The notes under the pieces: generated by a model
Database searches by the model: none
What the model saw: the letters and a program-made list of their open reading frames with translations, nothing else
Told to the model about the DNA's origin: nothing
Origin: Bacillota bacterium
Lineage (GTDB): Bacteria; Bacillota; Clostridia; Oscillospirales; Oscillospiraceae
Assembly (NCBI GenBank): GCA_021768085.1
Contig: JAETOJ010000017.1
Location: 1-54,072 of the forward strand
Length of the DNA: 54,072 nt
Reading direction: 5' to 3'
Position numbers and translations under genes: made by a program
Part shown: positions 6,773 through 15,024 of the stretch, piece by piece
How the letters are laid out: each line of letters opens with the position of its first letter
Position numbering within the stretch: the first letter of the stretch is position 1

Positions 6773-8167
6773 ATGAGTATGATGAACAGCGTGAAACGGG
6801 CGGGCTTCCGGGCGATGTACGGCTACCTGGACAAGGATCCCGACGCCAATATTCCCAGGCTGATGGACTGGGTGGATCGCTTTGCCGGCAACGGCCCCAA
6901 CAGCTTCCCCGACCAGCGGGCCGCCTTCCGCAAGGTGATCGAGAACCCGGACAACAACTGGTACCGGCTCATCCGATCCATGTGGACGGACGTGGACGAC
7001 GAGGTGCGCAAGACCTTTTTTGAGAATTTTATGCTCAACGGCAACCTCATCGGCTGGGGCATCCAGGAGGAGGCCCGGGAGCGGTACGGCTGCAACATCC
7101 CCTGGGCCATCCTGCTGGATCCCACCTCTGCCTGCAATCTGCACTGCACCGGCTGTTGGGCGGCGGAGTACGGCAACAAGCTGAACCTGACCTTTGACGA
7201 GATCGACAACATCATCACCCAGGGCAAACAGCTGGGCGTTTACATTTACATCTACACCGGCGGTGAGCCCCTGGTGCGCAAGGACGACCTCATCGCCCTG
7301 TGTAACAAGCACAGCGACTGCGAGTTCCTGTGCTTCACCAACGCCACCCTCATTGACGAGGACTTTGCCGACCAGATGCTGCGGGTGAAAAACTTCATTC
7401 CCGCCATCAGCGTGGAGGGTTTTGAGGAGGCCACCGACGGCCGACGGGGGGACGGCGTGTTCCGGAAGGTGCGGAAGGCTATGGACATCCTGAAGGCCCG
7501 GAAGCTGCCCTTCGGCACCTCCTGCTGCTACACCAGTGCCAACCTGGATTCCATCAGCTCGGAGGAATTCGTGGACAACCTGGTGGACTGGGGAGCCAAA
7601 TTTGCCTGGTACTTCCACTATATGCCCGTGGGCAACGACGCCGCCCCGGAGCTGATGCCCTCCCCAGAGCAGCGGGAGCAGATGTACGACCGCATCCGGG
7701 CCTACCGTCAGACCAAGCCCCTGTTCGTCATCGACTTCCAGAACGACGGGGAGTACGTGGGGGGCTGCATCGCCGGTGGCCGGCGGTATCTCCACATCAA
7801 CGCCAACGGGGACGTGGATCCCTGCGTGTTTATCCACTACTCCGACTCCAACATCCGGGAGAAGTCCCTGCTGGACTGTCTGCGCTCCCCCATGTTCATG
7901 GCCTACCATGACGGCCAGCCCTTCAACGAGAACCACCTGAAGCCCTGCCCCATGCTGGAGAACCCGGAGAAGCTGCGGGAAATGGTAGAAAAGACCGGGG
8001 CCAGATCCACCGACCTGCAATCGCCGGAGACGGCGGAACACCTGTGCGCCAAGTGCGACAGCTACGCCCAGGCGTGGGATCCCACCGCCCAACGACTGTG
8101 GAGCTGCGGGCACAGCTGCGCCCAGTGCGGGCAGGGGGAGTCCGCTGCCCAGCGGCAGGCGGGGTAG
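6773..8167 (+). CDS. Radical SAM enzyme with C-terminal cysteine-rich region
   Basis: A 464-residue protein. The radical SAM cluster motif CNLHCTGC lies at about residues 122-129, after a conserved N-terminal extension of roughly 110 residues rich in aromatic residues. TGGEPLVRKDDL (the GGE SAM-binding motif) follows. The C-terminal third has more cysteines (GGCIAGG...DPCVF, then CP, CAKC, CGHSCAQCG), which fits SPASM-like auxiliary iron-sulfur clusters. It should use SAM and a reductant to generate a 5'-deoxyadenosyl radical in the cytoplasm; the substrate is unknown. RBS AAAGGA precedes the ATG. It is transcribed alone, directly after a TetR gene that shares operator-like dyads. There is no peptide-precursor gene next to it, which argues against a RiPP maturase. 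Confidence 0.88.
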   Translation: MSMMNSVKRAGFRAMYGYLDKDPDANIPRLMDWVDRFAGNGPNSFPDQRAAFRKVIENPDNNWYRLIRSMWTDVDDEVRKTFFENFMLNGNLIGWGIQEEARERYGCNIPWAILLDPTSACNLHCTGCWAAEYGNKLNLTFDEIDNIITQGKQLGVYIYIYTGGEPLVRKDDLIALCNKHSDCEFLCFTNATLIDEDFADQMLRVKNFIPAISVEGFEEATDGRRGDGVFRKVRKAMDILKARKLPFGTSCCYTSANLDSISSEEFVDNLVDWGAKFAWYFHYMPVGNDAAPELMPSPEQREQMYDRIRAYRQTKPLFVIDFQNDGEYVGGCIAGGRRYLHINANGDVDPCVFIHYSDSNIREKSLLDCLRSPMFMAYHDGQPFNENHLKPCPMLENPEKLREMVEKTGARSTDLQSPETAEHLCAKCDSYAQAWDPTAQRLWSCGHSCAQCGQGESAAQRQAG

Positions 8168-8201
8168 GCCTTCCAACGCAGGGGACGCCCCTGCGGGGGG
8201 C

Positions 8202-8780
8202 GTTACTTTCTCTCGCGCGAGAGAAAGTAACCAAAGAGCGCGCTTAGGGGGTGGCCTCCGGCGGACGCTGCGCGTCCTTAGTCGGCCTCCCCCTAAGAAC
8301 CCCCGTTAAGGTCAAGGGCACGCCGATTTGGGCGCGGTGGGAGAGTGACCGGCTTGATGGGGTTACGAACGGATCCTCTTCGATTTCCGGCCCACGCCGG
8401 GCCTGCGTTTCTCAGGTACTGGGAACGCGGAGTTCTCTTTTCAACGCCTAAATTTCTCAGGCTAACCGTCATGTTCCAGGAACGCGCCCGATACCCACCG
8501 CGGCAAGCACCACACGACCTGTAGGCGCACTGTCAATGGATCCCACCTATTTCTCAGTACCCACACCACTCAGCGGCAGCGGCGACAGGGGGATCTGCGT
8601 TCGTACCCGCTCCGCGCCGGAAGGACAACCACCAACGCCCCGATCTGACAGCTCCCGTAAAAGGGGGTTCTTAGGGGGTGGCCAACCTGTGAGCGCAGGG
8701 CCGTCCTTTGGCCCGGAGCCGAACCGGTGGCCACCCCCTAAGCGTGTCTTTGCCTACTTTCTGCACGAGCAGAAAGTAGG
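8202..8780. repeat. Gene-free element of about 580 bp with symmetrical palindromic arms
   Basis: The 739-bp gap between the radical SAM and ABC genes has no credible ORF but strong symmetry. The left arm is a perfect 30-bp palindrome (8202-8231, GTTACTTTCTC...), then CCAAAGAGCG, then a stem-loop with arms CTTAGGGGGTGGCC (8243-8256) and GGCCTCCCCCTAAG (8284-8297) followed by AACCCCC. Read on the minus strand, the right arm repeats this order: palindrome 8753-8764/8769-8780 (CCTACTTTCTGC), CAAAGAC, CTTAGGGGGTGGCC (8742-8729), then 8683-8670, then AACCCCC. The interior (about 8305-8660) shows nothing recognisable. It could be a MITE-like mobile unit or a large structured RNA. Confidence 0.7.
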
Positions 8781-8820
8781 TCGCCGACGGCCCGACGGCC
8801 TTTTTTTAAGAAATTAACTC

Positions 8821-8848
8821 TTGCAATTTTGGCATAGTGTGTTACAAT
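8821..8848 (+). promoter_or_regulatory. Promoter of the peptide-type ABC operon
   Basis: TTGCAA (8821-8826), 16-nt spacer, TACAAT (8843-8848). A short dyad CAACTG/CAGTTG (8857-8862/8871-8876) lies at the expected start of the transcript. A T7 run at 8801-8807 just upstream may end incoming transcription. Confidence 0.65.
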
Positions 8849-8906
8849 AGGCCCGACAACTGAATACTGACAGTTGCGAGAAATGCAGTAGAAAGGAAGA
8901 AGCAAA

Positions 8907-10505
8907 ATGCCCAAGTTTGTCAAACGGGCCCTTTTGCTGCTGGTTGTCCTCGCCATGCTGGCGGTCTCACTGTACGGATGCAGTACAGGAGACACGCAGA
9001 CCACTCTCGACCCCACGGAGGGCGTGAGCGGCAGCGGGAGCGAACCGACAGCCACTGCACAATCGGGCGAGTTACCCAAAGGGAACTCAGTCACGGTAGG
9101 TATCGCACAGGATTTGAGCAACCTCGATCCCCAGTTGGCCGCTACGGCGGGGATCCGTGAGGTCTTGTTCAACATCTTCGAGGGACTGGTGAAGGCCAGC
9201 CCCGACGGCTCGGTGATCCCGGCCGTCGCCAGTGACTATGAGCTCTCTAAGGATGGCAAAACGTACACCTTCACCCTGCGGGAGGGCGTGACGTTCCACG
9301 ACGGGAAGCCGGTCACGGCGGAAGATGTGATCTATTCCCTGGAACGCTGCGCCGGATCGGAGAACGAAGGAACGCCTCTGATCTCGGCGTTTTCTAATGT
9401 CTCCAAAATTTCCGCCCCGGACGAGGCCCATGTGGTGATCGAGCTGGCGGAGCCCAGCCTGGAGTTCCTCTACTCCCTCACCGCTGCCATCATCCCCAAG
9501 GACTCCGGCCCCACCATCACCGACACCATGATCGGCACCGGGCCCTTCCGGTTCGTCTCTTATGCCCCCCAGGACAACCTGGTGATGGAGAAGTACGACG
9601 GCTACTGGAACCAGGAAAAGGCCGCCAAGCTGGACAAGGTGACCTTCAAGATCATCACTGACACCAACGCCCTTGTCATCGGTCTGAAGGGGGGCACCCT
9701 GGATCTGGTGCTCCACCTGCCCAACACCCTGGAGAACGAGGTGAAGGATGAGTTCACCGTCCTCCAGGACACCATGAAGCTGGTGCAGGCCCTCTATCTG
9801 AACAACGCGGTGGAGCCCTTCAACAACGAGCTGGTGCGTCAGGCTATGTACTACGCCATCAACGTGGACGAGATCATCCAGTTCGTGTGCGACGGGGCAG
9901 GCGTGGCCACCGGCACCAGTATGTACCCCGCCCAGAGCAGGTACTTCTTGCCCGAGCTGGCGGACAACTACCAGCAGGACGTGGAAAAGGCCAAGGAGCT
10001 GCTGGCCCAGGCGGGTTATCCCGACGGGTTCTCCATGACTATCACCGCGCCCTCCAACTACACCCAGCATATGGACGCCGCCCAGGTGATCATCGAGCAG
10101 CTCAAGGCGGTGGGCATCACGGCCGAGCTGATCCCGGTGGAGTGGCAGAGCTGGGTGGACGACGTGTACCGGGGCCGGAACTACCAGTCCACGGTGTGCG
10201 CCATTGCGGCGGATGACATGACCGCCCGGGAGATGCTGGTGCGTTACATGAGCGACAACCGAAAGAACTTCATCGCTTTCCAGGACGAGGAGTTCGACCA
10301 GGTGTTGACCCAGGCCCTGGCGTCCCTGGACGAGGAGGAGCAGACCACCCTGTATAAGCGGGCGGAGGAGATCCTCAACGAGAAGGCGGCCAGCCTGTGG
10401 ATCCAGGATATGTGCGAGCTGGCGGTGATGAACCCCGATCTGGAGGGCTTCACCTTCTACTGCACCTATGTGCTGGATATGTCCACCATCGGGTATAAAC
10501 AATAG
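8907..10505 (+). CDS. ABC transporter substrate-binding lipoprotein, family 5 (oligopeptide/dipeptide/nickel)
   Basis: A 532-residue extracellular solute-binding lipoprotein. The lipobox is SLYGC with the lipidated Cys at residue 25, followed by a Ser/Thr/Gly-rich tether of about 40 residues. The SBP_bac_5 fold is recognisable from FEGLVK, YTFTLREGVTFHDGKPVTAEDV, IGTGPF and NEKAASLWIQD. Family members bind oligopeptides, dipeptides, nickel chelates or opines. It is the first gene of a five-gene operon with two permeases and two ATPases (8907-14099). Its last 11 codons and the following hairpin are copied in tandem downstream (10475-10630). Which ligand it binds cannot be told. Confidence 0.93.
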   Translation: MPKFVKRALLLLVVLAMLAVSLYGCSTGDTQTTLDPTEGVSGSGSEPTATAQSGELPKGNSVTVGIAQDLSNLDPQLAATAGIREVLFNIFEGLVKASPDGSVIPAVASDYELSKDGKTYTFTLREGVTFHDGKPVTAEDVIYSLERCAGSENEGTPLISAFSNVSKISAPDEAHVVIELAEPSLEFLYSLTAAIIPKDSGPTITDTMIGTGPFRFVSYAPQDNLVMEKYDGYWNQEKAAKLDKVTFKIITDTNALVIGLKGGTLDLVLHLPNTLENEVKDEFTVLQDTMKLVQALYLNNAVEPFNNELVRQAMYYAINVDEIIQFVCDGAGVATGTSMYPAQSRYFLPELADNYQQDVEKAKELLAQAGYPDGFSMTITAPSNYTQHMDAAQVIIEQLKAVGITAELIPVEWQSWVDDVYRGRNYQSTVCAIAADDMTAREMLVRYMSDNRKNFIAFQDEEFDQVLTQALASLDEEEQTTLYKRAEEILNEKAASLWIQDMCELAVMNPDLEGFTFYCTYVLDMSTIGYKQ

Positions 10506-10630
10506 CGTCCCCGCCGGAGGCGGGGACGCCAAAGGGACAGGATATATCCACCATCGGGTATAAACAATAGCGTCCCCGCCGGAGGCGGGGACGCCAGAGG
10601 GACTGGATATGTCCACCATTGGGTATAAAT
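10475..10630 (+). repeat. 65-bp tandem duplication of the gene end plus hairpin
   Basis: The block GGATATGTCCACCATCGGGT...ending in a hairpin occurs at 10475, again at 10540 and partially at 10605, a period of exactly 65 bp. Each full copy holds the SBP gene's last codons, its TAG stop and a perfect stem (10505-10515/10519-10529 and 10570-10580/10584-10594, loop GGA). A third, different hairpin (10641-10651/10655-10665, TTTCCCCCGCC arm) follows. None has a T-run, so they probably act as 3'-end stabilisers or partial attenuators between the SBP and permease cistrons rather than full terminators. Confidence 0.9.
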
Positions 10631-10688
10631 AACCAACCTGTTTCCCCCGCCTCCGGCGGGGGAAACGCGCAGAAAGGGGGCTTCTCCC

Positions 10689-11630
10689 ATGGGAAAAGCC
10701 TTGCTGAAGCGGCTGGCCCTGCTCCTCGGCACCCTGCTGCTGGTGAGCGTGCTGGCCTTCACCGCCTTTTCGGTGATCCCCGGCGACCCCACCCAGGCGG
10801 TGCTGGGCATGGAGGCCACCGACCAGCAGATCGCTGCCTTTCGAGCCAAGCACGGCCTGGATCTGCCGGTGTGGGAGCGGTACGGGCGCTGGCTGTCCGC
10901 CTTTGTTCGGGGAGACTTCGGCCAGTCTTTCAAATACGATAAGCCGGTGGCGGAGCTGGTGATCAGCCAGATTCAGGTGACGCTGATGCTGGCGACGGTG
11001 TCCTTCGCGCTGATCCTGGCCATCTCCCTGCCGCTGGGCCTCATTGCCGCCCGCCGGCCGGGGGGGATTGTGGATCGGGCGGTGACGGTGCTGACCCAGG
11101 TCACCATGTCGGTGCCCAATTTCATCATGGGCATCGGGCTGATGTTCGTCTTTGCCCTGGTGCTCAAGTGGTTCCGGCCGGAATACGTCTCCCTGGAGCA
11201 GGGCCTGGGTCCCCACCTGGCCTTTCTGGTATACCCCGCTCTGGCCATCGCCCTGCCCAAGAGCGCCATGACGGTGAAGCTCCTCCGAGGCTCCATTTTA
11301 GGGGAGCTGGATCAGGATTACATCCGCACCGCCTACAGCAAGGGCAACAGCCGGGGCTCCGCCCTGCGGCGGCACGTGCTGCGCAACGCCATGATCCCGG
11401 TGGTGACCTTTCTCGCCATGGCCATCGGGGACATTATGGCGGGCTCCATCGTGGTGGAGCAGGTATTCGGCATCCCCGGCCTGGGCCGTATGCTCATCAG
11501 CTCCATCGGTAACCGGGACTATCCGGTGGTGCAGGCCATCGTGGTGCTGCTGGCGGCGGTGGTAGTGGGCTGCAATTTTCTGGCGGATCTGCTCTACCGG
11601 GTGATGGATCCCAGGATCGAAAGGACATAG
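10689..11630 (+). CDS. ABC transporter permease, DppB/OppB family
   Basis: A 313-residue inner-membrane permease. It has the family N-terminus (LLKRLALLLGTLLLVSVLAFTAFSVIPGDP), a periplasmic region containing HGLDLPVWERYGRWL, then five more helices with the cytoplasmic EAA-type loop (GNSRGSALRRHVLRNAMIPVV) that contacts the ATPases. The C-terminus VEQVFGIPGLGRMLISSIGNRDYPVVQ is typical of DppB. RBS AGAAAGGGGG. The three hairpins upstream probably lower its expression relative to the binding protein. Confidence 0.93.
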   Translation: MGKALLKRLALLLGTLLLVSVLAFTAFSVIPGDPTQAVLGMEATDQQIAAFRAKHGLDLPVWERYGRWLSAFVRGDFGQSFKYDKPVAELVISQIQVTLMLATVSFALILAISLPLGLIAARRPGGIVDRAVTVLTQVTMSVPNFIMGIGLMFVFALVLKWFRPEYVSLEQGLGPHLAFLVYPALAIALPKSAMTVKLLRGSILGELDQDYIRTAYSKGNSRGSALRRHVLRNAMIPVVTFLAMAIGDIMAGSIVVEQVFGIPGLGRMLISSIGNRDYPVVQAIVVLLAAVVVGCNFLADLLYRVMDPRIERT

Positions 11631-11655
11631 TTCTTTTTCTCGAGAGAAAAAGAAC
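11630..11655. repeat. Solo palindrome related to the 8.2-kb element
   Basis: GTTCTTTTTCTC and GAGAAAAAGAAC pair around a 2-nt centre, followed by CCAAAAGAG. This is the same design as the palindrome plus CCAAAGAG at 8202-8239. Two short dyads follow (GAGTC/GACTC at 11661-11673 and CGAGCTT/AAGCTCG nearby). It sits in the 129-bp gap between the two permease genes. Outside the repeat the gap holds only an RBS-like GGGGAAA. Confidence 0.65.
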
Positions 11656-11759
11656 CAAAAGAGTCTTAGACTCACGAGCTTGAAGCTCGCCTCCATCGTG
11701 GAGCTTGTTGTGAAAAATTGCGACGGCCACGAGATGTGGGCTGTTATGGGGAAACGAGT

Positions 11760-12575
11760 ATGAAGGTCAAGAAAAAAAGCTGGTATCTTACCATTGGCGG
11801 GATTCTCACGGCCTGTATGCTGGCGTTTACCGCCACTGGCCTGTTTTGGACGCCCTATAGTCCCACCGCCATGAGCGCCCCGGATCGGAACGCTCCCCCC
11901 TCCGCCGCCCATCCCTTTGGCTGCGACCAGTTGGGGCGGGACGTGCTCTCCCGCACCTTGGAGGGGGCAGGCTCCACCCTCACCATCGCCCTGGCGGTGC
12001 TGGTGGTGGGGGCGGTGTGCGGCCTTGTCATCGGGGCGCTGTGCGGCTATTACGGCGGCGTGGCAGACGCGCTGATCATGCGGCTGTGCGACGCGGTGGC
12101 CGCCTTTCCCAGCGTACTGCTGGCGCTGGTGGTACTGGCCCTCACCGGGCCGGGGAAGTATAACGTCATCGGGGCGTTGGGGGTGCTGTTCATCCCCAGC
12201 TTCGCCCGGCTGGTGCGGGGGGAGTTCCTGAAGTACCGGGACAGGGACTTTGTGCAGTCCGCCCGGCTCATGGGGGTGTCACAGCTCCGGATCATCTTTA
12301 TCCATATCCTGCCCAATATCTGGCCGGTATTACTTTCCGGACTAACCATAGGCTTTAATAACGCTGTGTTGGCGGAGGCGTCCATGAGCTATCTGGGCAT
12401 CGGCGTCAACGCCACCGAGCCCAGCCTGGGCTATATGCTGAAGGACGCCCAGGGCGTGCTGTTCACCCTGCCCTGGTGCACCATTTTCCCGGCGCTGGCG
12501 GCCATCCTGCTGATTTTGGGCGTGGGCCTGCTGGGCGAGGGGATCCGGGAGCGGATGGGGGGGACGGCAGCATGA
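11760..12575 (+). CDS. ABC transporter permease, DppC/OppC family
   Basis: A 271-residue inner-membrane permease, partner of the DppB-like protein. Family landmarks are the early periplasmic motif HPFGCDQLGRDVLSR, six membrane helices and the EAA loop (ARLMGVSQLRIIFIHILPNIWP). The ATG at 11760 is preferred over the in-frame start at 11718, because homologues begin with a few charged residues before the first helix and GGGGAAA lies just upstream. Its TGA overlaps the next ATG by 4 nt (ATGA), so translation is coupled to the first ATPase. Confidence 0.92.
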   Translation: MKVKKKSWYLTIGGILTACMLAFTATGLFWTPYSPTAMSAPDRNAPPSAAHPFGCDQLGRDVLSRTLEGAGSTLTIALAVLVVGAVCGLVIGALCGYYGGVADALIMRLCDAVAAFPSVLLALVVLALTGPGKYNVIGALGVLFIPSFARLVRGEFLKYRDRDFVQSARLMGVSQLRIIFIHILPNIWPVLLSGLTIGFNNAVLAEASMSYLGIGVNATEPSLGYMLKDAQGVLFTLPWCTIFPALAAILLILGVGLLGEGIRERMGGTAA

Positions 12576-13381
12576 TGCTGGACGTACAGGAGCTGTCGGT
12601 GGCATTTACCGACAGGCAAGAACCCTTTACAGCGGTTGACAAATTCTCGCTTCAGATGGATCGGGGGGAGATCGTGGGCATCGTGGGGGAATCCGGCTCG
12701 GGCAAGTCCATGACGGCCCACGCCCTCATGGGGCTCATCCCCCGCTCCCGGGCAGCGGTGACGGGCCGGGCCCTGTTCGAGGGGGTGGATCTGCTCCCCC
12801 TGCCCCGGGAGGCGCTGCGGCAGTACCAGGGTCGGGATCTGTCCATCATCTTCCAGGAGCCCATGACCAGCCTGAACCCCACCATGCGGATCGGCAAGCA
12901 GGTGGAGGAGGCCCTGTTCATCCACGGGAAGTTGTCCCCTGGGGAGCGGAAAGCGAAAGCCCTTGCCGCCATGGAGCTGGCGGGCTTGCCCGACCCGGAG
13001 GGGCTGTACCGGCAGTATCCCCACCAGCTGTCCGGCGGGATGCGGCAGCGGGTGATGATCGCCGCGGCGCTGGTGCTGCGGCCCCGGCTGCTCATTGCGG
13101 ACGAGCCCACCACCGCCCTGGATGTGACCATCCAGGCCCAGATTCTGGACACCCTGAAGGACATCAACCGGCAGGAGGGCACCGCCATCCTGTTCATCTC
13201 CCACGACCTGGGGGTGGTGAAGGCGCTGTGCAGCCGGGTGGTGGTGATGAAGCAGGGGCGGATTGTGGAGACCGGCCCGGCGGAGCAGGTGTTCCACCAT
13301 CCCAGGGAGGACTACACCAAGCTGCTCATCGCCTCCCGGCCGTCCCGGAAAAAGCTGAGAGGGGGCGGGGAACATGAGTGA
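12572..13381 (+). CDS. ABC transporter ATPase, DppD/OppD family
   Basis: A 269-residue cytoplasmic ATPase. It shows Walker A GESGSGKS, the Q-loop ([10 protein letters not shown]), signature LSGGMRQRV, Walker B LLIADEP and the switch His in [10 protein letters not shown], and ends with the [10 protein letters not shown] segment typical of the oligopeptide family. It starts at the first of two ATG codons (12572) in an ATGA overlap with the permease stop. It should form a heterodimer with the ATPase encoded next, with which it overlaps by 8 nt. Compared with OppD of enteric bacteria the C-terminal extension that often holds an iron-sulfur or oligopeptide-type tail is short. Confidence 0.93.
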   Translation: MMLDVQELSVAFTDRQEPFTAVDKFSLQMDRGEIVGIVGESGSGKSMTAHALMGLIPRSRAAVTGRALFEGVDLLPLPREALRQYQGRDLSIIFQEPMTSLNPTMRIGKQVEEALFIHGKLSPGERKAKALAAMELAGLPDPEGLYRQYPHQLSGGMRQRVMIAAALVLRPRLLIADEPTTALDVTIQAQILDTLKDINRQEGTAILFISHDLGVVKALCSRVVVMKQGRIVETGPAEQVFHHPREDYTKLLIASRPSRKKLRGGGEHE

Positions 13382-14099
13382 ACCCATTGTGCATATCGCC
13401 CGCCTCAACAGCTGGTACGGCCGGGGGAAAGGGCGCAAGCAGGTGCTGCGGGACGTGTCCCTAAAGCTGGCCCCCGGCGAGGTTTTAGGCGTGGTGGGGG
13501 AGTCGGGCTCGGGCAAGTCCACCCTGGCCAAGTGCGTGCTGGGCATGGTGACGGATATCACCGGCACGCTGGAAGTGAACAGCCCCCGGCCCCAGATGGT
13601 GTTTCAGGATCCCTACGGCTCGCTGAACCCTGCGAAAACCGTGGGCTGGATCCTGGAGGAGCCCCTCCGGACCGCTGGGGTGAAGGACAAGGGGGAGCGC
13701 CGCCAACGGGTGCGGGACTTCCTCCCCCTGGTGGGGCTGGAGGAGGAGCACCTGGCCAGAAGGCCCGCCCAGCTCTCCGGCGGGCAGCGCCAGCGGGTGG
13801 CCATCGCCGCGGCCCTCATACAGGGCAGCAGGCTCATCGTGCTGGACGAGCCGGTGTCCGCCCTGGACGTGACGTTACAGGCCCAGATCCTCCGGCTGCT
13901 GGCGGATCTGAAGGAGGAGCTGGGGCTGTCCTACCTGTTTATCTCCCACGATCTGGCGGTGGTGTACCAGCTGTGCGACCGGGTGGCGGTGATGACCGGT
14001 GGCGAGATCGTGGAGGAGGGGGACGTGGACGAGATCTACGATCACCCCCGGCATGCGTACACGAAGAAGCTGCTGGCGGCCTCCCTGGCCCTGGACTGA
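13374..14099 (+). CDS. ABC transporter ATPase, DppF/OppF family
   Basis: A 241-residue cytoplasmic ATPase, the second of the transporter pair. Walker [10 protein letters not shown]-loop [10 protein letters not shown], signature LSGGQRQRV, Walker B LIVLDEP and switch His (FISHDLAVV) are all intact. It is about 60-80 residues shorter than classic DppF because it stops right after the [13 protein letters not shown] motif and lacks the usual C-terminal substrate-family tail. It is the last gene of the operon; a terminator follows at 14151-14188. Confidence 0.93.
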   Translation: MSEPIVHIARLNSWYGRGKGRKQVLRDVSLKLAPGEVLGVVGESGSGKSTLAKCVLGMVTDITGTLEVNSPRPQMVFQDPYGSLNPAKTVGWILEEPLRTAGVKDKGERRQRVRDFLPLVGLEEEHLARRPAQLSGGQRQRVAIAAALIQGSRLIVLDEPVSALDVTLQAQILRLLADLKEELGLSYLFISHDLAVVYQLCDRVAVMTGGEIVEEGDVDEIYDHPRHAYTKKLLAASLALD

Positions 14100-14150
14100 G
14101 AACAAGCCGTTGATATCGGTAGGGGCGGACAATGTCTGCCCGCGGATCTG

Positions 14151-14188
14151 AAAAATGCCCCGGCGTTTGATACGCCGAGGCATTTTTT
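14151..14188. terminator. Bidirectional terminator between the ABC operon and the TSUP gene
   Basis: ATGCC-CGGCGT (14155-14166) pairs with ACGCCG-GGCAT (14172-14183) with one mismatch. A5 lies on one side and T6 on the other, so it can end transcripts from both directions. Confidence 0.8.
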
Positions 14189-14196
14189 GCACTCTT

Positions 14197-14256
14197 ATTG
14201 CAAAAAGGAGTCGTTACAGGAGAGGAAAAACAGATTGCAAAAAGGAATCATTGCAG
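14197..14256 (-). repeat. Imperfect direct repeat of the TSUP gene end
   Basis: ATTGCAAAAAGGAATCATTG (from 14234) contains the gene's stop, and ATTGCAAAAAGGAGTCGTTA (from 14197) repeats it 37 bp downstream with a few changes. It looks like a small duplication at a gene end. Confidence 0.55.
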
Positions 14257-15015
14257 CAGGTTGAAGATCAGAATGGCCCCGCCCAGCACCGTCAGCACCG
14301 CGCCGGTGGCCCGGTTGAGGACGATGGGGCTGGCCTTATTGGCGAAGCGGGCGGCGATCCGGGCCCACAGCAGGGTGGACAGGACGCACAACGCCAGCAC
14401 CCACAGATCCGGCGCCCCGCCGATGACGAAATGGCTGGCCGCGCCGGTGAAGGCGGTAAAGGCCATGATGAATACGCTGGTGCCCACGGCGGTTTTCAGC
14501 TCGTACCCCAGCACGCTGGTGAGGATAAGCAGCATCATCATGCCGCCCCCGGCCCCCACAAAGCCACAGATGAAGCCCACCAGAGCGCCGCAAATCAGGG
14601 ACTGGACGATCCGCTTTTTGGGATCCACCGCCTCCATGGACTCTTTTGTCGTCATGACGGGCTTCACCAGGAACTTGATGCCTAAAAACAGGGTCATGAC
14701 GGTGGAAAACCCGCCCATGGTGGACGAGGGAACCAGACTGGACACCCAGCTCCCCACCAAGGTGAATGCCAGCACCGCCCCCATCATCACCAGGCCGTTT
14801 TTCACGTCCAGATTGCCGTTTTTGCGGTATGTCCAGGCGGAAATGGCGCTGGCCAGCACGTCGCTGGCCAGGGCGATGCCTACGGCGGCGTAGGGCTCCA
14901 TGTGGAGGAAGGTGATCAGCATGGGGCTGATGACGGCGGCGGCGCTCATGCCGGCGAAGCCGGTGCCCAACCCCGCGCCGATTCCAGCCAGGAAACAGAT
15001 GATAAAAGTAAACAT
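14248..15015 (-). CDS. TSUP family (TauE/SafE) sulfite/sulfonate exporter-like permease
   Basis: A 255-residue membrane protein of full family length with about eight helices in two homologous halves. Each half starts with the glycine-rich TSUP motif: FLAGIGAGLGTGFAGMSAAAV near the N-terminus and GALVGFICGFVGAGGGMMML in the middle. Proteins of this family move sulfite, sulfoacetate or other small anions across the inner membrane; the direction and substrate here are unknown. It starts 9 nt after the stop of a MarR-type regulator on the same strand. Its RBS-like GAGGAG lies inside the end of that gene, so the two are co-transcribed. It is a useful internal contrast to the split TSUP pair at 3993-4914. 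Confidence 0.88.
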   Translation of the reverse strand: MFTFIICFLAGIGAGLGTGFAGMSAAAVISPMLITFLHMEPYAAVGIALASDVLASAISAWTYRKNGNLDVKNGLVMMGAVLAFTLVGSWVSSLVPSSTMGGFSTVMTLFLGIKFLVKPVMTTKESMEAVDPKKRIVQSLICGALVGFICGFVGAGGGMMMLLILTSVLGYELKTAVGTSVFIMAFTAFTGAASHFVIGGAPDLWVLALCVLSTLLWARIAARFANKASPIVLNRATGAVLTVLGGAILIFNLLQ

Positions 15016-15024
15016 TGGGTATTT

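Noticed and set aside
8202..8231. Intrinsic terminator for the radical SAM gene
   Set aside because: The palindrome is perfect, but it has no T-run and its motif recurs in mirrored form at 8753-8780, so it is treated as part of a repeat element.
8251..8817. Two short plus-strand open frames in the 8.2-kb gap
   Set aside because: No RBS, no domain, and they cross the palindromic arms; better explained as non-coding structured sequence.
9087..11216. A 709-codon open frame on the minus strand
   Set aside because: It is the shadow of the ABC binding protein and permease genes, created by GC-rich codon bias. It has no RBS and low-complexity His/Gln/Gly-rich translation.
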